NCBI GenBank assembly: GCA_038146925.1
Contig: JAYQSP010000011.1
Coordinates: forward strand, 248,001-312,000
DNA length: 64,000 bases
DNA from: UBA830 sp038146925
GTDB lineage: Bacteria > Pseudomonadota > Alphaproteobacteria > MPNO01 > UBA830
Direction: 5' to 3'
Part shown: in pieces, positions 34,841-43,956 of the stretch
Layout: the number at the start of each line of letters is the position of its first letter
Position numbering within the stretch: the first letter of the stretch is position 1
Made by a program: the position numbers and the translations under genes
The notes under the pieces: generated by a model
What the model saw: the letters and a program-made list of their open reading frames with translations, nothing else
Told to the model about the DNA's origin: nothing
Databases searched by the model: none

Positions 34841-35431
34841 GTGGCGGCAGTCGTTTACTGTGTCGGCGCTCTTGCAACGCCGGCACAGGCGGCGCTGATC
34901 ACGCAGACCATCGATTTCAGCTTCAGCGGTTTTGAAGAGCTCGGCACCTTCGTGCCGGGACCGATCGCGACGGTTGAGGGAACGGTTTCGTTCACGTTCG
35001 ACGACGCCACGCCGGTCAGCATTTTCGGCCAGGGAGTCGATAGCATTACATTCACCACGCCGGTCGGCGTTTCCGATACCAGCAATGTCTTTTTCGATCT
35101 CCGCATCGGAGTGGATATCGTCGGTCCTCCCACAACACAGTACGAGCTAGATATCTACCACGACACCTTGCCGGTTTTTCTTAACCTCACGGATGATTTC
35201 CTGTTGAGGGTTGCAACCGTCAATCCGGTGGGGTCGCCGTTCTCGAATTCGTTCGGCACTGCGGCGGAATTTAACTACTCGGACGGAAATTTCGGTTTCT
35301 TTGGCAGCAATGTACACCTGCTTGACAGCACGTCGGCGCCGGCTGCCAGTTCCATTCCAGCCCCGGCAAGCCTGGCGTTTCTGGGGCTCGGGTTGCTTGC
35401 CATCGGGGTGCGGCGGCGGGCGAGGCGCTAA
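34841..35431 (+). CDS. Second PEP-CTERM-type secreted protein, start codon unclear
   Basis: 196 residues from GTG 34841. The C-terminus is the alphaproteobacterial PEP-CTERM variant IPAPASLAFLGLGLLAIG followed by RRRARR, and the body is a beta-rich, Ser/Thr/Asp-rich exported domain. The GTG start truncates the signal peptide: the frame is open upstream and encodes KNTFLTSV before AAVVYCVGALATPAQA. An AGGAAGG ribosome site lies six bases before a codon at 34817 that is ACC, not ATG. It is the second exosortase-type substrate in the window and suggests a surface or matrix role. Confidence 0.78.
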   Translation: MAAVVYCVGALATPAQAALITQTIDFSFSGFEELGTFVPGPIATVEGTVSFTFDDATPVSIFGQGVDSITFTTPVGVSDTSNVFFDLRIGVDIVGPPTTQYELDIYHDTLPVFLNLTDDFLLRVATVNPVGSPFSNSFGTAAEFNYSDGNFGFFGSNVHLLDSTSAPAASSIPAPASLAFLGLGLLAIGVRRRARR

Positions 35432-36126
35432 AGCAGCGTATCCAGCAGCTCGAAGCTGCGCGCATGCGCCTGTTCGGTCGGGCCGGCTGAAAACAGTTCC
35501 GGCCGGTGCGTATTGGCGAAGGCGTGATCCGCGTCGTAGACGTGGAACGTGATGCCCGGCAGGTGTTCCAGCGCATCGCGGATTTCGTTCAGCAGTTCCA
35601 GCGGCACGTGATGGTCGTGATCGCCGGCGTGGAAGATCGTCGGGCAGGAAATATCCGGCCCTTCGTCCAGAAACCGGTGCACTTCGGTCCCGTAATAGAC
35701 GACGGCGGCATCGGGGTTCAGCCGTGCCGCCGACAGATAGGTCAGCGTGCCGCCCATGCAATAGCCGACGACGGCAATCCTGCCGTTGCATTCCGGCAGC
35801 GCCTTCAGAGTGTCGATGACCGCCGCGATATCCTCGACCGCCCTGTCGTGGTTTATCTCGCCGCGGAAGCGGAGACCTTTTTCGCGCTGTTCCGGAATGC
35901 GGTAATCAGCCACGAAATTTGGCTCCAGCCGCCAGAACATGTCGGGCGCGATGACGCAATAGCCCCGCGCCGCGAACTGGTCGGCGACCTCTTCGATCCA
36001 GGGCGTGATGCCCAGAATTTCATGGAGCATGACGATACCGGGCCCCGGTTTTGCCGGCAGGGGCGAAACGTAGGCGCCGAATTCGCCGCTGCCGTCCGTC
36101 GCGGCGATGTTTATCCGTTGTCCCAT
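35428..36126 (-). CDS. Dienelactone hydrolase family protein
   Basis: 232 residues of the alpha/beta hydrolase dienelactone type. The nucleophile is Cys in GYCMGGTL, the acid is in AGDHDHHV, and the catalytic His in DADHAFAN. It hydrolyses lactones or esters in chlorocatechol-like pathways, or general esters. The ATG at 36126 was chosen because the preceding in-frame sequence is antisense to bioA; it overlaps the bioA stop by 16 bases, so it is the last gene of the bioB-bioA transcript. Confidence 0.92.
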   Translation of the reverse strand: MGQRINIAATDGSGEFGAYVSPLPAKPGPGIVMLHEILGITPWIEEVADQFAARGYCVIAPDMFWRLEPNFVADYRIPEQREKGLRFRGEINHDRAVEDIAAVIDTLKALPECNGRIAVVGYCMGGTLTYLSAARLNPDAAVVYYGTEVHRFLDEGPDISCPTIFHAGDHDHHVPLELLNEIRDALEHLPGITFHVYDADHAFANTHRPELFSAGPTEQAHARSFELLDTLL

Positions 36127-37403
36127 GACGATTTCTCCCGATCGTGCGCGCGCTCCGCCCAGCGCGGCAGGATTTCCGATATTGCGCCGGTGATGGCCGA
36201 CAGTTCGGACGGCGTCACCGTAAAGGGCGGCATGGTATAGATTACGTTGCCGAACGGACGCAGCCAGATGCCGGCGTCCACGAATTGCGCTTTCAGCCAG
36301 TCGAGATCGTGCAGGTTTTCGACCTCCACCGCGCCGATCGCACCTTTGACCCGAACATCGACGACGCCCGGCAGGTCCTTTACTGGCGCGAGCTCGCGCT
36401 TCAGCTGCGCGTCGATGGTTGCGACCTGCTGCAGACGCGGTTCGGTTTCGAACAGGTCGAGCGAGGCGTTGGCGGCGGCGCAGGCCAGCGGACTCGCCAT
36501 ATAAGTGGGGCCGTGCATCAGCGCGTCGTTCGCGTTCTCGGACAGAAACGCCTCGAACACGTCGGCCGTTGCGACTGTGGCGGCCAGGTTGATGGCACCG
36601 CCGGTCAGCGCCTTGCCGAGGCAGATGATGTCCGGCGCGACGCCTGCCTGGGTATGCGCGAACAGCGTCCCCGCGCGGCCGAAATTGACCGCGATTTCGT
36701 CGCAGATCAGCAGCGCGCCGGCGTCGCGCGTGGCATCGGCGATGGTTTTCAGGGCGTCTGCGTCGTGCTTTTTCATACCGCCGGCGCACTGCACCAGCGG
36801 CTCGACGATGACGCCGGCGATTTCATCCGCGTGGGCATCCACCAGGCGATGGAATTCGGCGGTGCTCTCCTCGTCGCGCGGGATCGGCGCGATCACCTGT
36901 TCCGGCAGGTAGCCTTTGAACAGCGCGTGCATGCCTTCGTCCGGATCGGTGACCGACATGGCGGCCAGCGTGTCGCCGTGATAACCGTCGCGAAAGCTGA
37001 GGAACCGGGTGCGACCCGTATCGCCCCGGTTCAGCCGGTACTGCACCGCCATTTTCATCGCCACCTCGACCGCGACGGAGCCGGAATCGGCGAAAAACAC
37101 GCGATTCAACGGCCCCGGCAGGATCGTCGCCAACCGGGCGGCCAGCCGTTCCGCCGGTTCGTGCACCAGGCCGCCGAACATCACGTGCGGCATGTCGTGG
37201 AGCTGTTTTTCCATCGCCATCACGATATGCGGATGATTGTAGCCGTGGCACGCCGTCCACCAGGACGATACCGCGTCGATCAGTTCGCGTCCGTCGTCGA
37301 GGATAATGCGCGCGCCCGCCGTGCGCGCCGCGCGCAGCGGTGCCGGCGCGGTCTGCATCTGCGTATAGGGCAGCCAGAGATGGGCTGTCTGCACCCCCGT
37401 CAT
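36111..37403 (-). CDS. bioA: Adenosylmethionine-8-amino-7-oxononanoate aminotransferase
   Basis: 430 residues, a class III PLP aminotransferase. It opens HLWLPYTQMQTAPAP, with SSWWTACHGYNHPHI and the PLP lysine in DIICLGKALTGG; MHGPTYMASPLAC follows. It transfers an amino group from S-adenosylmethionine to 8-amino-7-oxononanoate (KAPA) giving diaminopelargonate in biotin synthesis. It directly follows bioB (three bases). Confidence 0.96.
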   Translation of the reverse strand: MTGVQTAHLWLPYTQMQTAPAPLRAARTAGARIILDDGRELIDAVSSWWTACHGYNHPHIVMAMEKQLHDMPHVMFGGLVHEPAERLAARLATILPGPLNRVFFADSGSVAVEVAMKMAVQYRLNRGDTGRTRFLSFRDGYHGDTLAAMSVTDPDEGMHALFKGYLPEQVIAPIPRDEESTAEFHRLVDAHADEIAGVIVEPLVQCAGGMKKHDADALKTIADATRDAGALLICDEIAVNFGRAGTLFAHTQAGVAPDIICLGKALTGGAINLAATVATADVFEAFLSENANDALMHGPTYMASPLACAAANASLDLFETEPRLQQVATIDAQLKRELAPVKDLPGVVDVRVKGAIGAVEVENLHDLDWLKAQFVDAGIWLRPFGNVIYTMPPFTVTPSELSAITGAISEILPRWAERAHDREKSSWDNG

Positions 37404-37406
37404 CCG

Positions 37407-38408
37407 CTATTCCGCGGGGGTCGGGGCGTCCATGGGCATGGGCCGCACACCGAGCTTGTCGAACAGCGCCCGGTCGGTGTGCTGCGCCGGGTTGCCGGTG
37501 GTCAGCAGCGTATCGCCGTAGAAGATCGAATTGGCTCCGGCCAGGAAACAAAGCGCCTGGGTCGAGGCATCCATCTCCAGCCGTCCCGCCGACAGCCGTA
37601 CCATGGATTTCGGCATCATGATGCGGGCCGCAGCGATGGCGCGCACCAGTTCCAGCGGATCGAGCGGGTCGATCTCGGCCAGCGGCGTGCCGGGCACGGC
37701 GACCAGCATGTTCAGCGGCACGCTTTCCGGGTGTTCTGGCAGACAGGCCAGCGCCTGCAGCATGTCGGCGCGGTCGTCCCGGGTTTCGCCCATGCCGACG
37801 ATGCCGCCGCAGCAGACGTTGATCTCGGCATTGCGCACCCGGACCAGGGTATCGAGCCGGTCTTCGAACGTGCGGGTGGAGATGATTTCCTTGTAGAACG
37901 TTTCCGACGTATCGATGTTGTGATTGTAATAGTCGAGGCCGGCGTCTTTCAGGCGCTTCGCCTGGCCGTCGTCGAGCATGCCGAGGGTCACGCAGCTCTC
38001 GAGGCCGAGCGATTTCACCTCGGCGATCATGTCGCAGACGGCGTCTAGATCGCGGTCCTTCGGTCCCCGCCACGCGGCGCCCATGCAGAACCGGGTGGCT
38101 CCGGAATCCTTTGCCCGCAGCGCGGCGGCGCGGACGGCGTCCAGCGACATAAGCTTGTCGGCGCCGACATCGGCTTCATTGTGGGCGCTCTGCGAACAGT
38201 ATGAACAGTCTTCCGGGCAACCGCCGGTCTTGATGCTCAGCAGCGTCGAGACCTGTACTTCGTTGGCGTCGAAATGGCGGCGGTGAACGGTTTGCGCGGC
38301 ATGGACCAGATCGTTGAGCGGCGCGGCGATGAGATCGCGCGCCTCTTTCTCGGTCCAGTCGTGGCGGATCTCGTCGGCGGAGTCGGTCAGAATCGATAGA
38401 ATCGTCAT
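37407..38408 (-). CDS. bioB: Biotin synthase
   Basis: 333 residues from ATG 38408. Radical SAM cluster motif CPEDCSYCSQS (C-x3-C-x2-C) and the later MGAAWRGPKDRDL, NHNIDTSE and GIVGMGET are BioB hallmarks. It inserts sulfur into dethiobiotin using two iron-sulfur clusters. A frame extension of 30 bases upstream exists, but the ATG at 38408 gives the usual N-terminus. Divergent from bioF with 47 bases between. Confidence 0.96.
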   Translation of the reverse strand: MTILSILTDSADEIRHDWTEKEARDLIAAPLNDLVHAAQTVHRRHFDANEVQVSTLLSIKTGGCPEDCSYCSQSAHNEADVGADKLMSLDAVRAAALRAKDSGATRFCMGAAWRGPKDRDLDAVCDMIAEVKSLGLESCVTLGMLDDGQAKRLKDAGLDYYNHNIDTSETFYKEIISTRTFEDRLDTLVRVRNAEINVCCGGIVGMGETRDDRADMLQALACLPEHPESVPLNMLVAVPGTPLAEIDPLDPLELVRAIAAARIMMPKSMVRLSAGRLEMDASTQALCFLAGANSIFYGDTLLTTGNPAQHTDRALFDKLGVRPMPMDAPTPAE

Positions 38409-38455
38409 GTCCGCTATACTAAGCGCGGCAAAGGACACGACAAGCAGGATTCCGC

Positions 38456-39643
38456 ATGTCCAACGAATCGCTGGACCGGTTCGCGAAATCGAAACTCGAC
38501 CGCCTGACGGCGCAGGGGCTGCGCCGGTCGGTGGTCGATACCCATCGCACCGACGCCGTGCATCTGCGGCGCGGCGGCCGCGATCTGGTGTCGTTCTGCT
38601 GCAACGATTATCTGGGTCTCACCCATCATCCGGCGGTCAAGAAAGCGGCGGCAGACGCGATCGCCGACCATGGCGCGGGGGCGGGGGCGTCGCGTCTGAT
38701 CACCGGCAATCACCCGCTTTATGCCGCGCTGGAGAAGAAACTCGCCGCACTGAAGGATACGGAGGCCGCCTGCGTGTTCGGCAGCGGTTACATGGCGAAT
38801 GCCGGCATCCTGCCGGCGCTGGCGGGACCTGACGACGCGATCGTGATCGACGAACTCGGTCACGCATCGATGCATATGGGCGCGCGGGCCGCTCGGGCGC
38901 GAATCCTGACGTTCCGTCACAACGATGCCGACGATCTGGCGGATGTCCTCGCGCGGGAAAGGGCGTCCGCCGGCACCTGTCTGGTGGTGACCGAAGGCGT
39001 GTTCAGCATGGACGGCGACCGCGCGCCGCTGGCTGATCTGGCGGAGGTGTGCGCCGCCCACGATGCATGGCTGATGGTGGACGATGCGCACGGGTTCGGG
39101 GTGCTGGGCGGTGGACGCGGCAGCGCCTTCGAATTCGATCCCGTTCCCGATATCCCGTTGCAGATGGGCACGCTGTCGAAGGCGGCGGGCGTCTACGGCG
39201 CGTTCCTGTGTGCCAGCGCGCCGGTGGTTGAGTTGATGAAGAACCGGGCGCGCAGTCTGGTCTATACCACCGGTCTGCCGCCCTCGGTCGTGGCGGCCGC
39301 GATTGCCGCCGTCGACATCATCGCCGCCGATTCGGACCGCGTGGCGCGACCTCTATCGCTGGCGCGCGCGTTTTGCGGTGCCGTCGGTCTCGATGAACCC
39401 GAAAGCCCCATCGTACCCATGATCGTCGGCGCCGAGACGGCGGCGCTGGACGCGTCCGCGGCGCTGGAAGAAGCCGGATATCTGGTCACCCCGATCCGCC
39501 CGCCCACGGTACCGGCCGGGACGTCGCGCCTGCGGTTTACGTTTACCGCCGAACATACCGACGCACAGGTCGCGGCGCTGGCCGACGCCGTCAATGCGCT
39601 GTCGGTCGATCACGGGACAGCGCTGCGGGCCGCGGACGGCTGA
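38456..39643 (+). CDS. bioF: 8-amino-7-oxononanoate synthase
   Basis: 395 residues, alpha-oxoamine synthase of the biotin pathway. FCCNDYLGLTHHP, ACVFGSGYMANAGILPAL, the Asp/His pair in MVDDAHGFGVLG and the PLP lysine in MGTLSKAAGVYGAF are all present. It condenses pimeloyl-ACP or pimeloyl-CoA with alanine. Followed one base later by bioD. Confidence 0.95.
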   Translation: MSNESLDRFAKSKLDRLTAQGLRRSVVDTHRTDAVHLRRGGRDLVSFCCNDYLGLTHHPAVKKAAADAIADHGAGAGASRLITGNHPLYAALEKKLAALKDTEAACVFGSGYMANAGILPALAGPDDAIVIDELGHASMHMGARAARARILTFRHNDADDLADVLARERASAGTCLVVTEGVFSMDGDRAPLADLAEVCAAHDAWLMVDDAHGFGVLGGGRGSAFEFDPVPDIPLQMGTLSKAAGVYGAFLCASAPVVELMKNRARSLVYTTGLPPSVVAAAIAAVDIIAADSDRVARPLSLARAFCGAVGLDEPESPIVPMIVGAETAALDASAALEEAGYLVTPIRPPTVPAGTSRLRFTFTAEHTDAQVAALADAVNALSVDHGTALRAADG

Positions 39644-39644
39644 C

Positions 39645-40292
39645 ATGGCCGCCATCTTCGTGACCTCCTGCGGCACCGGCCGCGGCAAGACCTACGTCTC
39701 CGAAAAGATGATCCGCGACTGGCGGGCGAACGGCGAGGCGGTGCGGGCGCTGAAACCGGTGATCAGCGGGTTCGACCCGTCGGAGGCCTGCGGGTCCGAT
39801 ACCGGAAAACTGCTGCGTGCACTCGGAGAAACGATATCGCCCGATGCCATCGACCGCGTTTCGCCCTGGCGCTATGCCGCGCCGCTGTCGCCGGATATGG
39901 CAGCCGCGCTGGAGGGGCGGGGCGTTCCGGTCGACGAAATCGCCGACTACTGCCGGGCCGCCATCGAAAAGGCGGATGCGTCGGGCGCGCATCTGCTGAT
40001 CGAAGGGGCGGGGGGCGTCATGGTGCCGCTCGACGCGACCCGCACCATGCGCGATCTGATAGGGGCGCTGGGCATCCCCGTCGTCCTGGTGGTCGGCAGC
40101 TATCTCGGCAGCCTGAGCCACGCCCTGACGGCGCTGGAGGCGCTCCGCGTCCGGGATATTCCGGTTGAAAAGATCGTCGTGAACGAGACCGAGGACAGCA
40201 ATATCCCGCTTACCGAAACGCGGGATGCCCTGGAGAGGTTCGTGGGCGACGTGCCGCTGAAAACGGTGGGCTTCAGCCCGCCCGCGCCGTAA
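39645..40292 (+). CDS. bioD: ATP-dependent dethiobiotin synthetase
   Basis: 215 residues. The P-loop reads VTSCGTGRGKTYVS, a variant of the usual TGTDTEVGKT, but LIEGAGGVMVPLD and VLVVGSYLGSLSHALTALEAL confirm BioD. It carboxylates diaminopelargonate and closes the ureido ring. ATG at 39645 was chosen because it follows the bioF stop by one base. Its 3' end overlaps the convergent methyltransferase by 20 bases. Confidence 0.94.
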   Translation: MAAIFVTSCGTGRGKTYVSEKMIRDWRANGEAVRALKPVISGFDPSEACGSDTGKLLRALGETISPDAIDRVSPWRYAAPLSPDMAAALEGRGVPVDEIADYCRAAIEKADASGAHLLIEGAGGVMVPLDATRTMRDLIGALGIPVVLVVGSYLGSLSHALTALEALRVRDIPVEKIVVNETEDSNIPLTETRDALERFVGDVPLKTVGFSPPAP

Positions 40293-41121
40293 CGATCCAG
40301 CAGGCGCCGGAAAGGCGGACGATGCCGTCGTCGCCGGTGTTTTCTTCCAGCACTTTGGTGATCGCGTCTATCGCCCTGGTGCGGTTCCCACCCGTCACTT
40401 TGCCCAGCGGCGCCGACAGGGGGCCCATTTCCATAACGAAGGCCAGCGCGTCTTCCATTGTGTGTCCCAGTGGGATATGGAAATCCAGCGGCGCCAGATC
40501 GATATTCCGCCAGCCGGAGTCGGCCAGCACGCGGCGTACGCGGTCCGGATCGGCGAAGGAAAAAGGTCCCGGGTCTTCCGGTCCCGGCCGCGGCGGCATG
40601 TCCAGGAACGGCCTGGCCGCGGCCACCGGTTCCATTGCCCACGGATTTTCGCGCGGCCCGCGCCACACCCCCAGCGCGACACGCCCGCCGGTGTCCAGCG
40701 CCGGCCCGAGCCGGGCGAAGGCGTCCGCCGGGTCGTCGAAAAACATGACGCCGAGGCGGGAAATCAGTTTGTCGAAGGATCCGCCTGCGAAGGGATAATC
40801 CGCCGCGTCGCCCAGTATGAAGGTGACGTTGACCAGATCGGCGGCATCGGCGCGTTCACGGGCGCGGTCGATCATCGGGCCGGAAACGTCGATCGCCGTG
40901 ACTGTGCCGATCGCCGTGACGCGCGCCGCCGCCGCCAGCGTGGTGCCCCCATTGCCGCAGCCCAGATCGAGAACCCGGTCTCCAACGCCAACCTCCGCCG
41001 CATCCAGCACGGCGTCGGTGATGTCGGAAAACATCGTATCCACCGCATCGGCATAACGTGCCCAGGCGAGGCCGTGATCGCTGTTCCAGAATTCGATCTG
41101 GCCGGTGTTGTCATTGGTCAT
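40273..41121 (-). CDS. Class I SAM-dependent methyltransferase
   Basis: 282 residues from ATG 41121 (an in-frame ATG 15 bases upstream is possible). Motif I is VLDLGCGNGG, with ATVTAIDVSGPMI as motif II and FDKLISRLGVMFFDDP as motif III/IV. The N-terminus IEFWNSDHGLAWARYAD is typical of UbiE/Coq5-like proteins of this size. Not BioC by position: it is convergent with bioD, although convergence within a biotin locus leaves that open. Substrate unknown. Confidence 0.88.
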   Translation of the reverse strand: MTNDNTGQIEFWNSDHGLAWARYADAVDTMFSDITDAVLDAAEVGVGDRVLDLGCGNGGTTLAAAARVTAIGTVTAIDVSGPMIDRARERADAADLVNVTFILGDAADYPFAGGSFDKLISRLGVMFFDDPADAFARLGPALDTGGRVALGVWRGPRENPWAMEPVAAARPFLDMPPRPGPEDPGPFSFADPDRVRRVLADSGWRNIDLAPLDFHIPLGHTMEDALAFVMEMGPLSAPLGKVTGGNRTRAIDAITKVLEENTGDDGIVRLSGACWIVTARAG

Positions 41122-41177
41122 CAGGCAGCCCGCCAAAAGTGAAGTGCGCGAAAAAAATCGTCCCTGAATCTACGCAT

Positions 41178-41206
41178 CAAAAAAGGCCGCGAAAAGCGGC
41201 CTTTCA
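41178..41206 (-). terminator. Rho-independent terminator after rpsU
   Basis: On the minus strand GGCCGC and GCGGCC pair around TTTTC and are followed by TTTTTTG, right after the rpsU stop. Confidence 0.88.
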
Positions 41207-41226
41207 GATCGTATTGTGACGCGGGC

Positions 41227-41430
41227 TCAGAAGCCTTCGCGTTCCAGACGCTTGCGTTCCAGCTTGCGGGCGCGGCGGATCGCTTCCGCCTTTTCGCGGG
41301 CGCGGCGCTCGGACGGCTTTTCATAGGACCGGCGCATTTTCATTTCCCGGAAAATGCCCTCGCGCTGCATTTTCTTTTTCAGCGCGCGCAGTGCCTGATC
41401 GACGTCGTTGTCTCTTACGGATACTTCCAC
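41227..41430 (-). CDS. rpsU: 30S ribosomal protein S21
   Basis: 67 residues from a GTG at 41430: it opens VEVSVRDNDVDQALRALKKK and ends in the usual arginine/lysine-rich helix (RRARKLERKRLEREGF). The upstream in-frame sequence is non-coding. GGAG lies 11 bases before the GTG. A component of the small ribosomal subunit; it is followed by its own terminator. Confidence 0.95.
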   Translation of the reverse strand: MEVSVRDNDVDQALRALKKKMQREGIFREMKMRRSYEKPSERRAREKAEAIRRARKLERKRLEREGF

Positions 41431-41639
41431 GGTTAAACCATCTCCAGTCGGGTACGTATGATCGCTCGGTGAAGCGAAAAACGAATTGTCAAAAACAGCG
41501 AAAACCGGCGTTTCCACCGGTTTGATGGCCTGTTATAGCATAAACAGGACTTGATTTTAAAGTCCTTAACGCCATTGTCTCAATTATGGTGCTATACCCG
41601 CAAAATCAACCGTAACCCGCGTCAGGACTGCGTTTCGAC

Positions 41640-42221
41640 ATGACACTGCTCAAAATTGCCCGCATGGGCCATCCCGTTCTTTTACAGGCAGCCGAGGCGA
41701 TCGCCGATCCGACGTCGCGCGATGTAGGGCGTCTGCTGGAAGACATGGTCGAGACCATGGAAGATGCGTCCGGCGTCGGCCTGGCCGCGCCGCAGGTGTA
41801 TGAGGGCAAGCGCGTGATCATCTTCAAATCGCCCCGCGAGCGCGGCGAGGAAGACGGCGCGGAAACCGATTTTTCGCCCCTGACGGCGCTGATCAACCCG
41901 GAATTCGAGCCGGTAGAGGACGAACTGGCGCTTGGCTGGGAAGGCTGCCTGTCGATTCCCGGCCTGACGGGTGCGGTGCCCCGTTATTCCCGTATCGTTT
42001 ATCGCGGCTATCTGCCCAACGGTCAGCCGGTCGAACGCGAGGCCACCAATTTCCATGCCCGCGTCGTCCAGCATGAAATAGATCATCTCGACGGGGTTCT
42101 GTTTCCCATGCGCATGACAAATCTGTCCCTGCTCAGTTTCAACGAGGAACTGAAAGCTTTCATGGAGCATGCCTCGGCGCAGGCGGCGGCCAATTCGAAC
42201 GGGGAAGACGCCGGCGCGTGA
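41640..42221 (+). CDS. def: Peptide deformylase
   Basis: 193 residues. All three motifs are intact: GVGLAAPQV (45-53), EGCLS (101-105) and HEIDH (145-149), which supply the Cys and two His metal ligands and catalytic Glu. It removes the N-formyl group from new proteins. The stop overlaps the COQ9 start by GTGA, so the two are translationally coupled. The usual fmt partner is not adjacent. Confidence 0.96.
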   Translation: MTLLKIARMGHPVLLQAAEAIADPTSRDVGRLLEDMVETMEDASGVGLAAPQVYEGKRVIIFKSPRERGEEDGAETDFSPLTALINPEFEPVEDELALGWEGCLSIPGLTGAVPRYSRIVYRGYLPNGQPVEREATNFHARVVQHEIDHLDGVLFPMRMTNLSLLSFNEELKAFMEHASAQAAANSNGEDAGA

Positions 42222-42898
42222 CTGACCGGCACCCCCTCCTTCGAGACAGGCTGATCGAGGCGACACTCGCCCATGTGCCGTTCGACGGCTGGTCGATGCA
42301 GGCCTTGCGGGACGGCGCCCGGGATTCGGGTTTCGGTCCCGAAATCGTCACACAGGAATTTCCCCGTGGCGTCGCGGATGCGATCCGGCATTTTTCACGC
42401 ATGGCCGACCGGCATATGCTCGCCGGGATGGAACAGGCGGACCTTGGAGATTTGCGCATTCATGAGCGCGTCGCCCTGGCCGTGGAAACCCGGCTGGCGT
42501 TCCTCGGGCCCCATCGGGAAGCGGTGCATCGCGGACTGACCTGGCTGGCCCTGCCGCAAAACGCGGTGCTGGGGGCGCGGCTGCTGTATCGCACCGTCGA
42601 CGATATCTGGTACGCCGTCGGCGACCGGTCGGCCGATTTCTCGTTCTATACCAAGCGCGGCCTGCTGGCCGGTGTGGTCGGGTCGACTACGCTGTTCTGG
42701 CTGGACGATCGCAGCGAGGTCGGGGCGGAGACGACGGCCTTCCTCCATCGCCGCCTCGCCGATGTCATGAAAATTCACGGCGCCCGCAAACGCATCGAGG
42801 GGTCCCGCGACCGGGTGCTCGGCCCGCTGGGCATCCTGAAAGATGTTGTCGAAAAGCGCTACGGGCGGCCCGATACAGGCGACAGCCGGGTGACGTGA
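42218..42898 (+). CDS. COQ9 family protein
   Basis: 226 residues of the COQ9 family (a TetR-like fold that binds ubiquinone intermediates and assists COQ7). The N-terminal helices show DRLIEATLAHVPFDGWSMQAL and the C-terminal part TVDDIWYAVGDRSADFSFYTKRGLLAGVVGST, the most conserved COQ9 segment. The GTG overlaps def. The last 40 bases overlap the 3' end of purK on the opposite strand. Confidence 0.93.
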   Translation: MTDRHPLLRDRLIEATLAHVPFDGWSMQALRDGARDSGFGPEIVTQEFPRGVADAIRHFSRMADRHMLAGMEQADLGDLRIHERVALAVETRLAFLGPHREAVHRGLTWLALPQNAVLGARLLYRTVDDIWYAVGDRSADFSFYTKRGLLAGVVGSTTLFWLDDRSEVGAETTAFLHRRLADVMKIHGARKRIEGSRDRVLGPLGILKDVVEKRYGRPDTGDSRVT

Positions 42899-43944
42899 CC
42901 CATCTTGCGGCCGGGGCGGCTTTCAGCCTTGCCGTAGAGATGCAGACAGGCGCCCGGTTCGGCGGCCAGTTCCGCCCATGAATCTGCCTCGTCGCCGATC
43001 AGATTGGTCATTCCCGCATCCGAGTGCCGGGACGGGTCGCCCAGCGGCAGGCCCGCCACGGCGCGGATAAACTGTTCGAACTGACTGACGGCGCATGCGT
43101 CCAGCGTCCAGTGTCCGGAATTGTGGGGACGGGGAGCGATCTCGTTGACCAGCACTTGGCCGCCGCGCAACACAAACATTTCCACCGCCAGAAGGCCGAT
43201 CAGATCGAGCGCGTTGACCACCTCCGCCGCGATGCGCCGGGCTTCATTCGCGATATTTTCTGTCACCGTCGACGGTGCCGTGGTGGTGTACAGGATGTGG
43301 TTGCGGTGCACGTTGTCGACCGGCACGTAGCTCTGGGTCGCGCCGTCGATCCCGCGGGCGACGATGACGGAAATTTCCCGCTCGAAATCGACGAAGCCTT
43401 CGAGCACCGCCGGCGCGTTGCCGATGCTGTCCCACGCGGCGGCAAGATCGCCGACCTCATCGACACGCACCTGGCCCTTGCCGTCGTACCCGAATCTGGA
43501 CGTTTTCAGGATCGCCGGCAGACCTGTCCGGGCGGCGGCCGATTGCAAATCCTCCGCGGAATTTACCGCGGCCCAGGGGGCGGTTCCGATGCCGTGATCG
43601 TTGAGAAAGTCTTTTTCGATTTCCCTGTCCTGGGACACGTGTAGTGCATCGACGCCCGGGCGCACGGGCGCAATCCGGGATATCGCCGCGAGCGTGTCGT
43701 CGGGGACGTTCTCGAACTCGAACGTCACGACATCGACCGCATTCGCGAAGGCGCGGGCCGCGTCGATGTCTTCGTAAGGCGCGGTTGTCTGGGCGGCGGC
43801 CACTTCCTTGGCGGGTGCGTCCGCGTCCGGGCTGTAGACATGGCATTTGTACCCGAGCTGCGCCGCGGCAACCGCGGCCATTCGGCCGAGCTGCCCGCCG
43901 CCGAGAATGCCGATCGTCGCGCCGGGCGAAAGTGGAGACGTCAT
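42859..43944 (-). CDS. purK: 5-(carboxyamino)imidazole ribonucleotide synthase
   Basis: 361 residues, ATP-grasp enzyme. It opens TIGILGGGQLGRMAA, with VTFEFENVP, FGYDGKGQVRVD and VNEIAPRPHNSGHWTLDAC. It makes N5-CAIR from AIR, bicarbonate and ATP; PurE then rearranges it. It is 12 bases downstream of purE in one operon. Overlaps COQ9 by 40 bases at its 3' end. Confidence 0.96.
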   Translation of the reverse strand: MTSPLSPGATIGILGGGQLGRMAAVAAAQLGYKCHVYSPDADAPAKEVAAAQTTAPYEDIDAARAFANAVDVVTFEFENVPDDTLAAISRIAPVRPGVDALHVSQDREIEKDFLNDHGIGTAPWAAVNSAEDLQSAAARTGLPAILKTSRFGYDGKGQVRVDEVGDLAAAWDSIGNAPAVLEGFVDFEREISVIVARGIDGATQSYVPVDNVHRNHILYTTTAPSTVTENIANEARRIAAEVVNALDLIGLLAVEMFVLRGGQVLVNEIAPRPHNSGHWTLDACAVSQFEQFIRAVAGLPLGDPSRHSDAGMTNLIGDEADSWAELAAEPGACLHLYGKAESRPGRKMGHVTRLSPVSGRP

Positions 43945-43956
43945 GCTATCCGCTCG

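Noticed and set aside
38409..38455. BioR-type operator between bioB and bioF
   Set aside because: No TTATMTATAA-like sequence is present in the 47-base gap; only a TATACT element that could be a -10 box.
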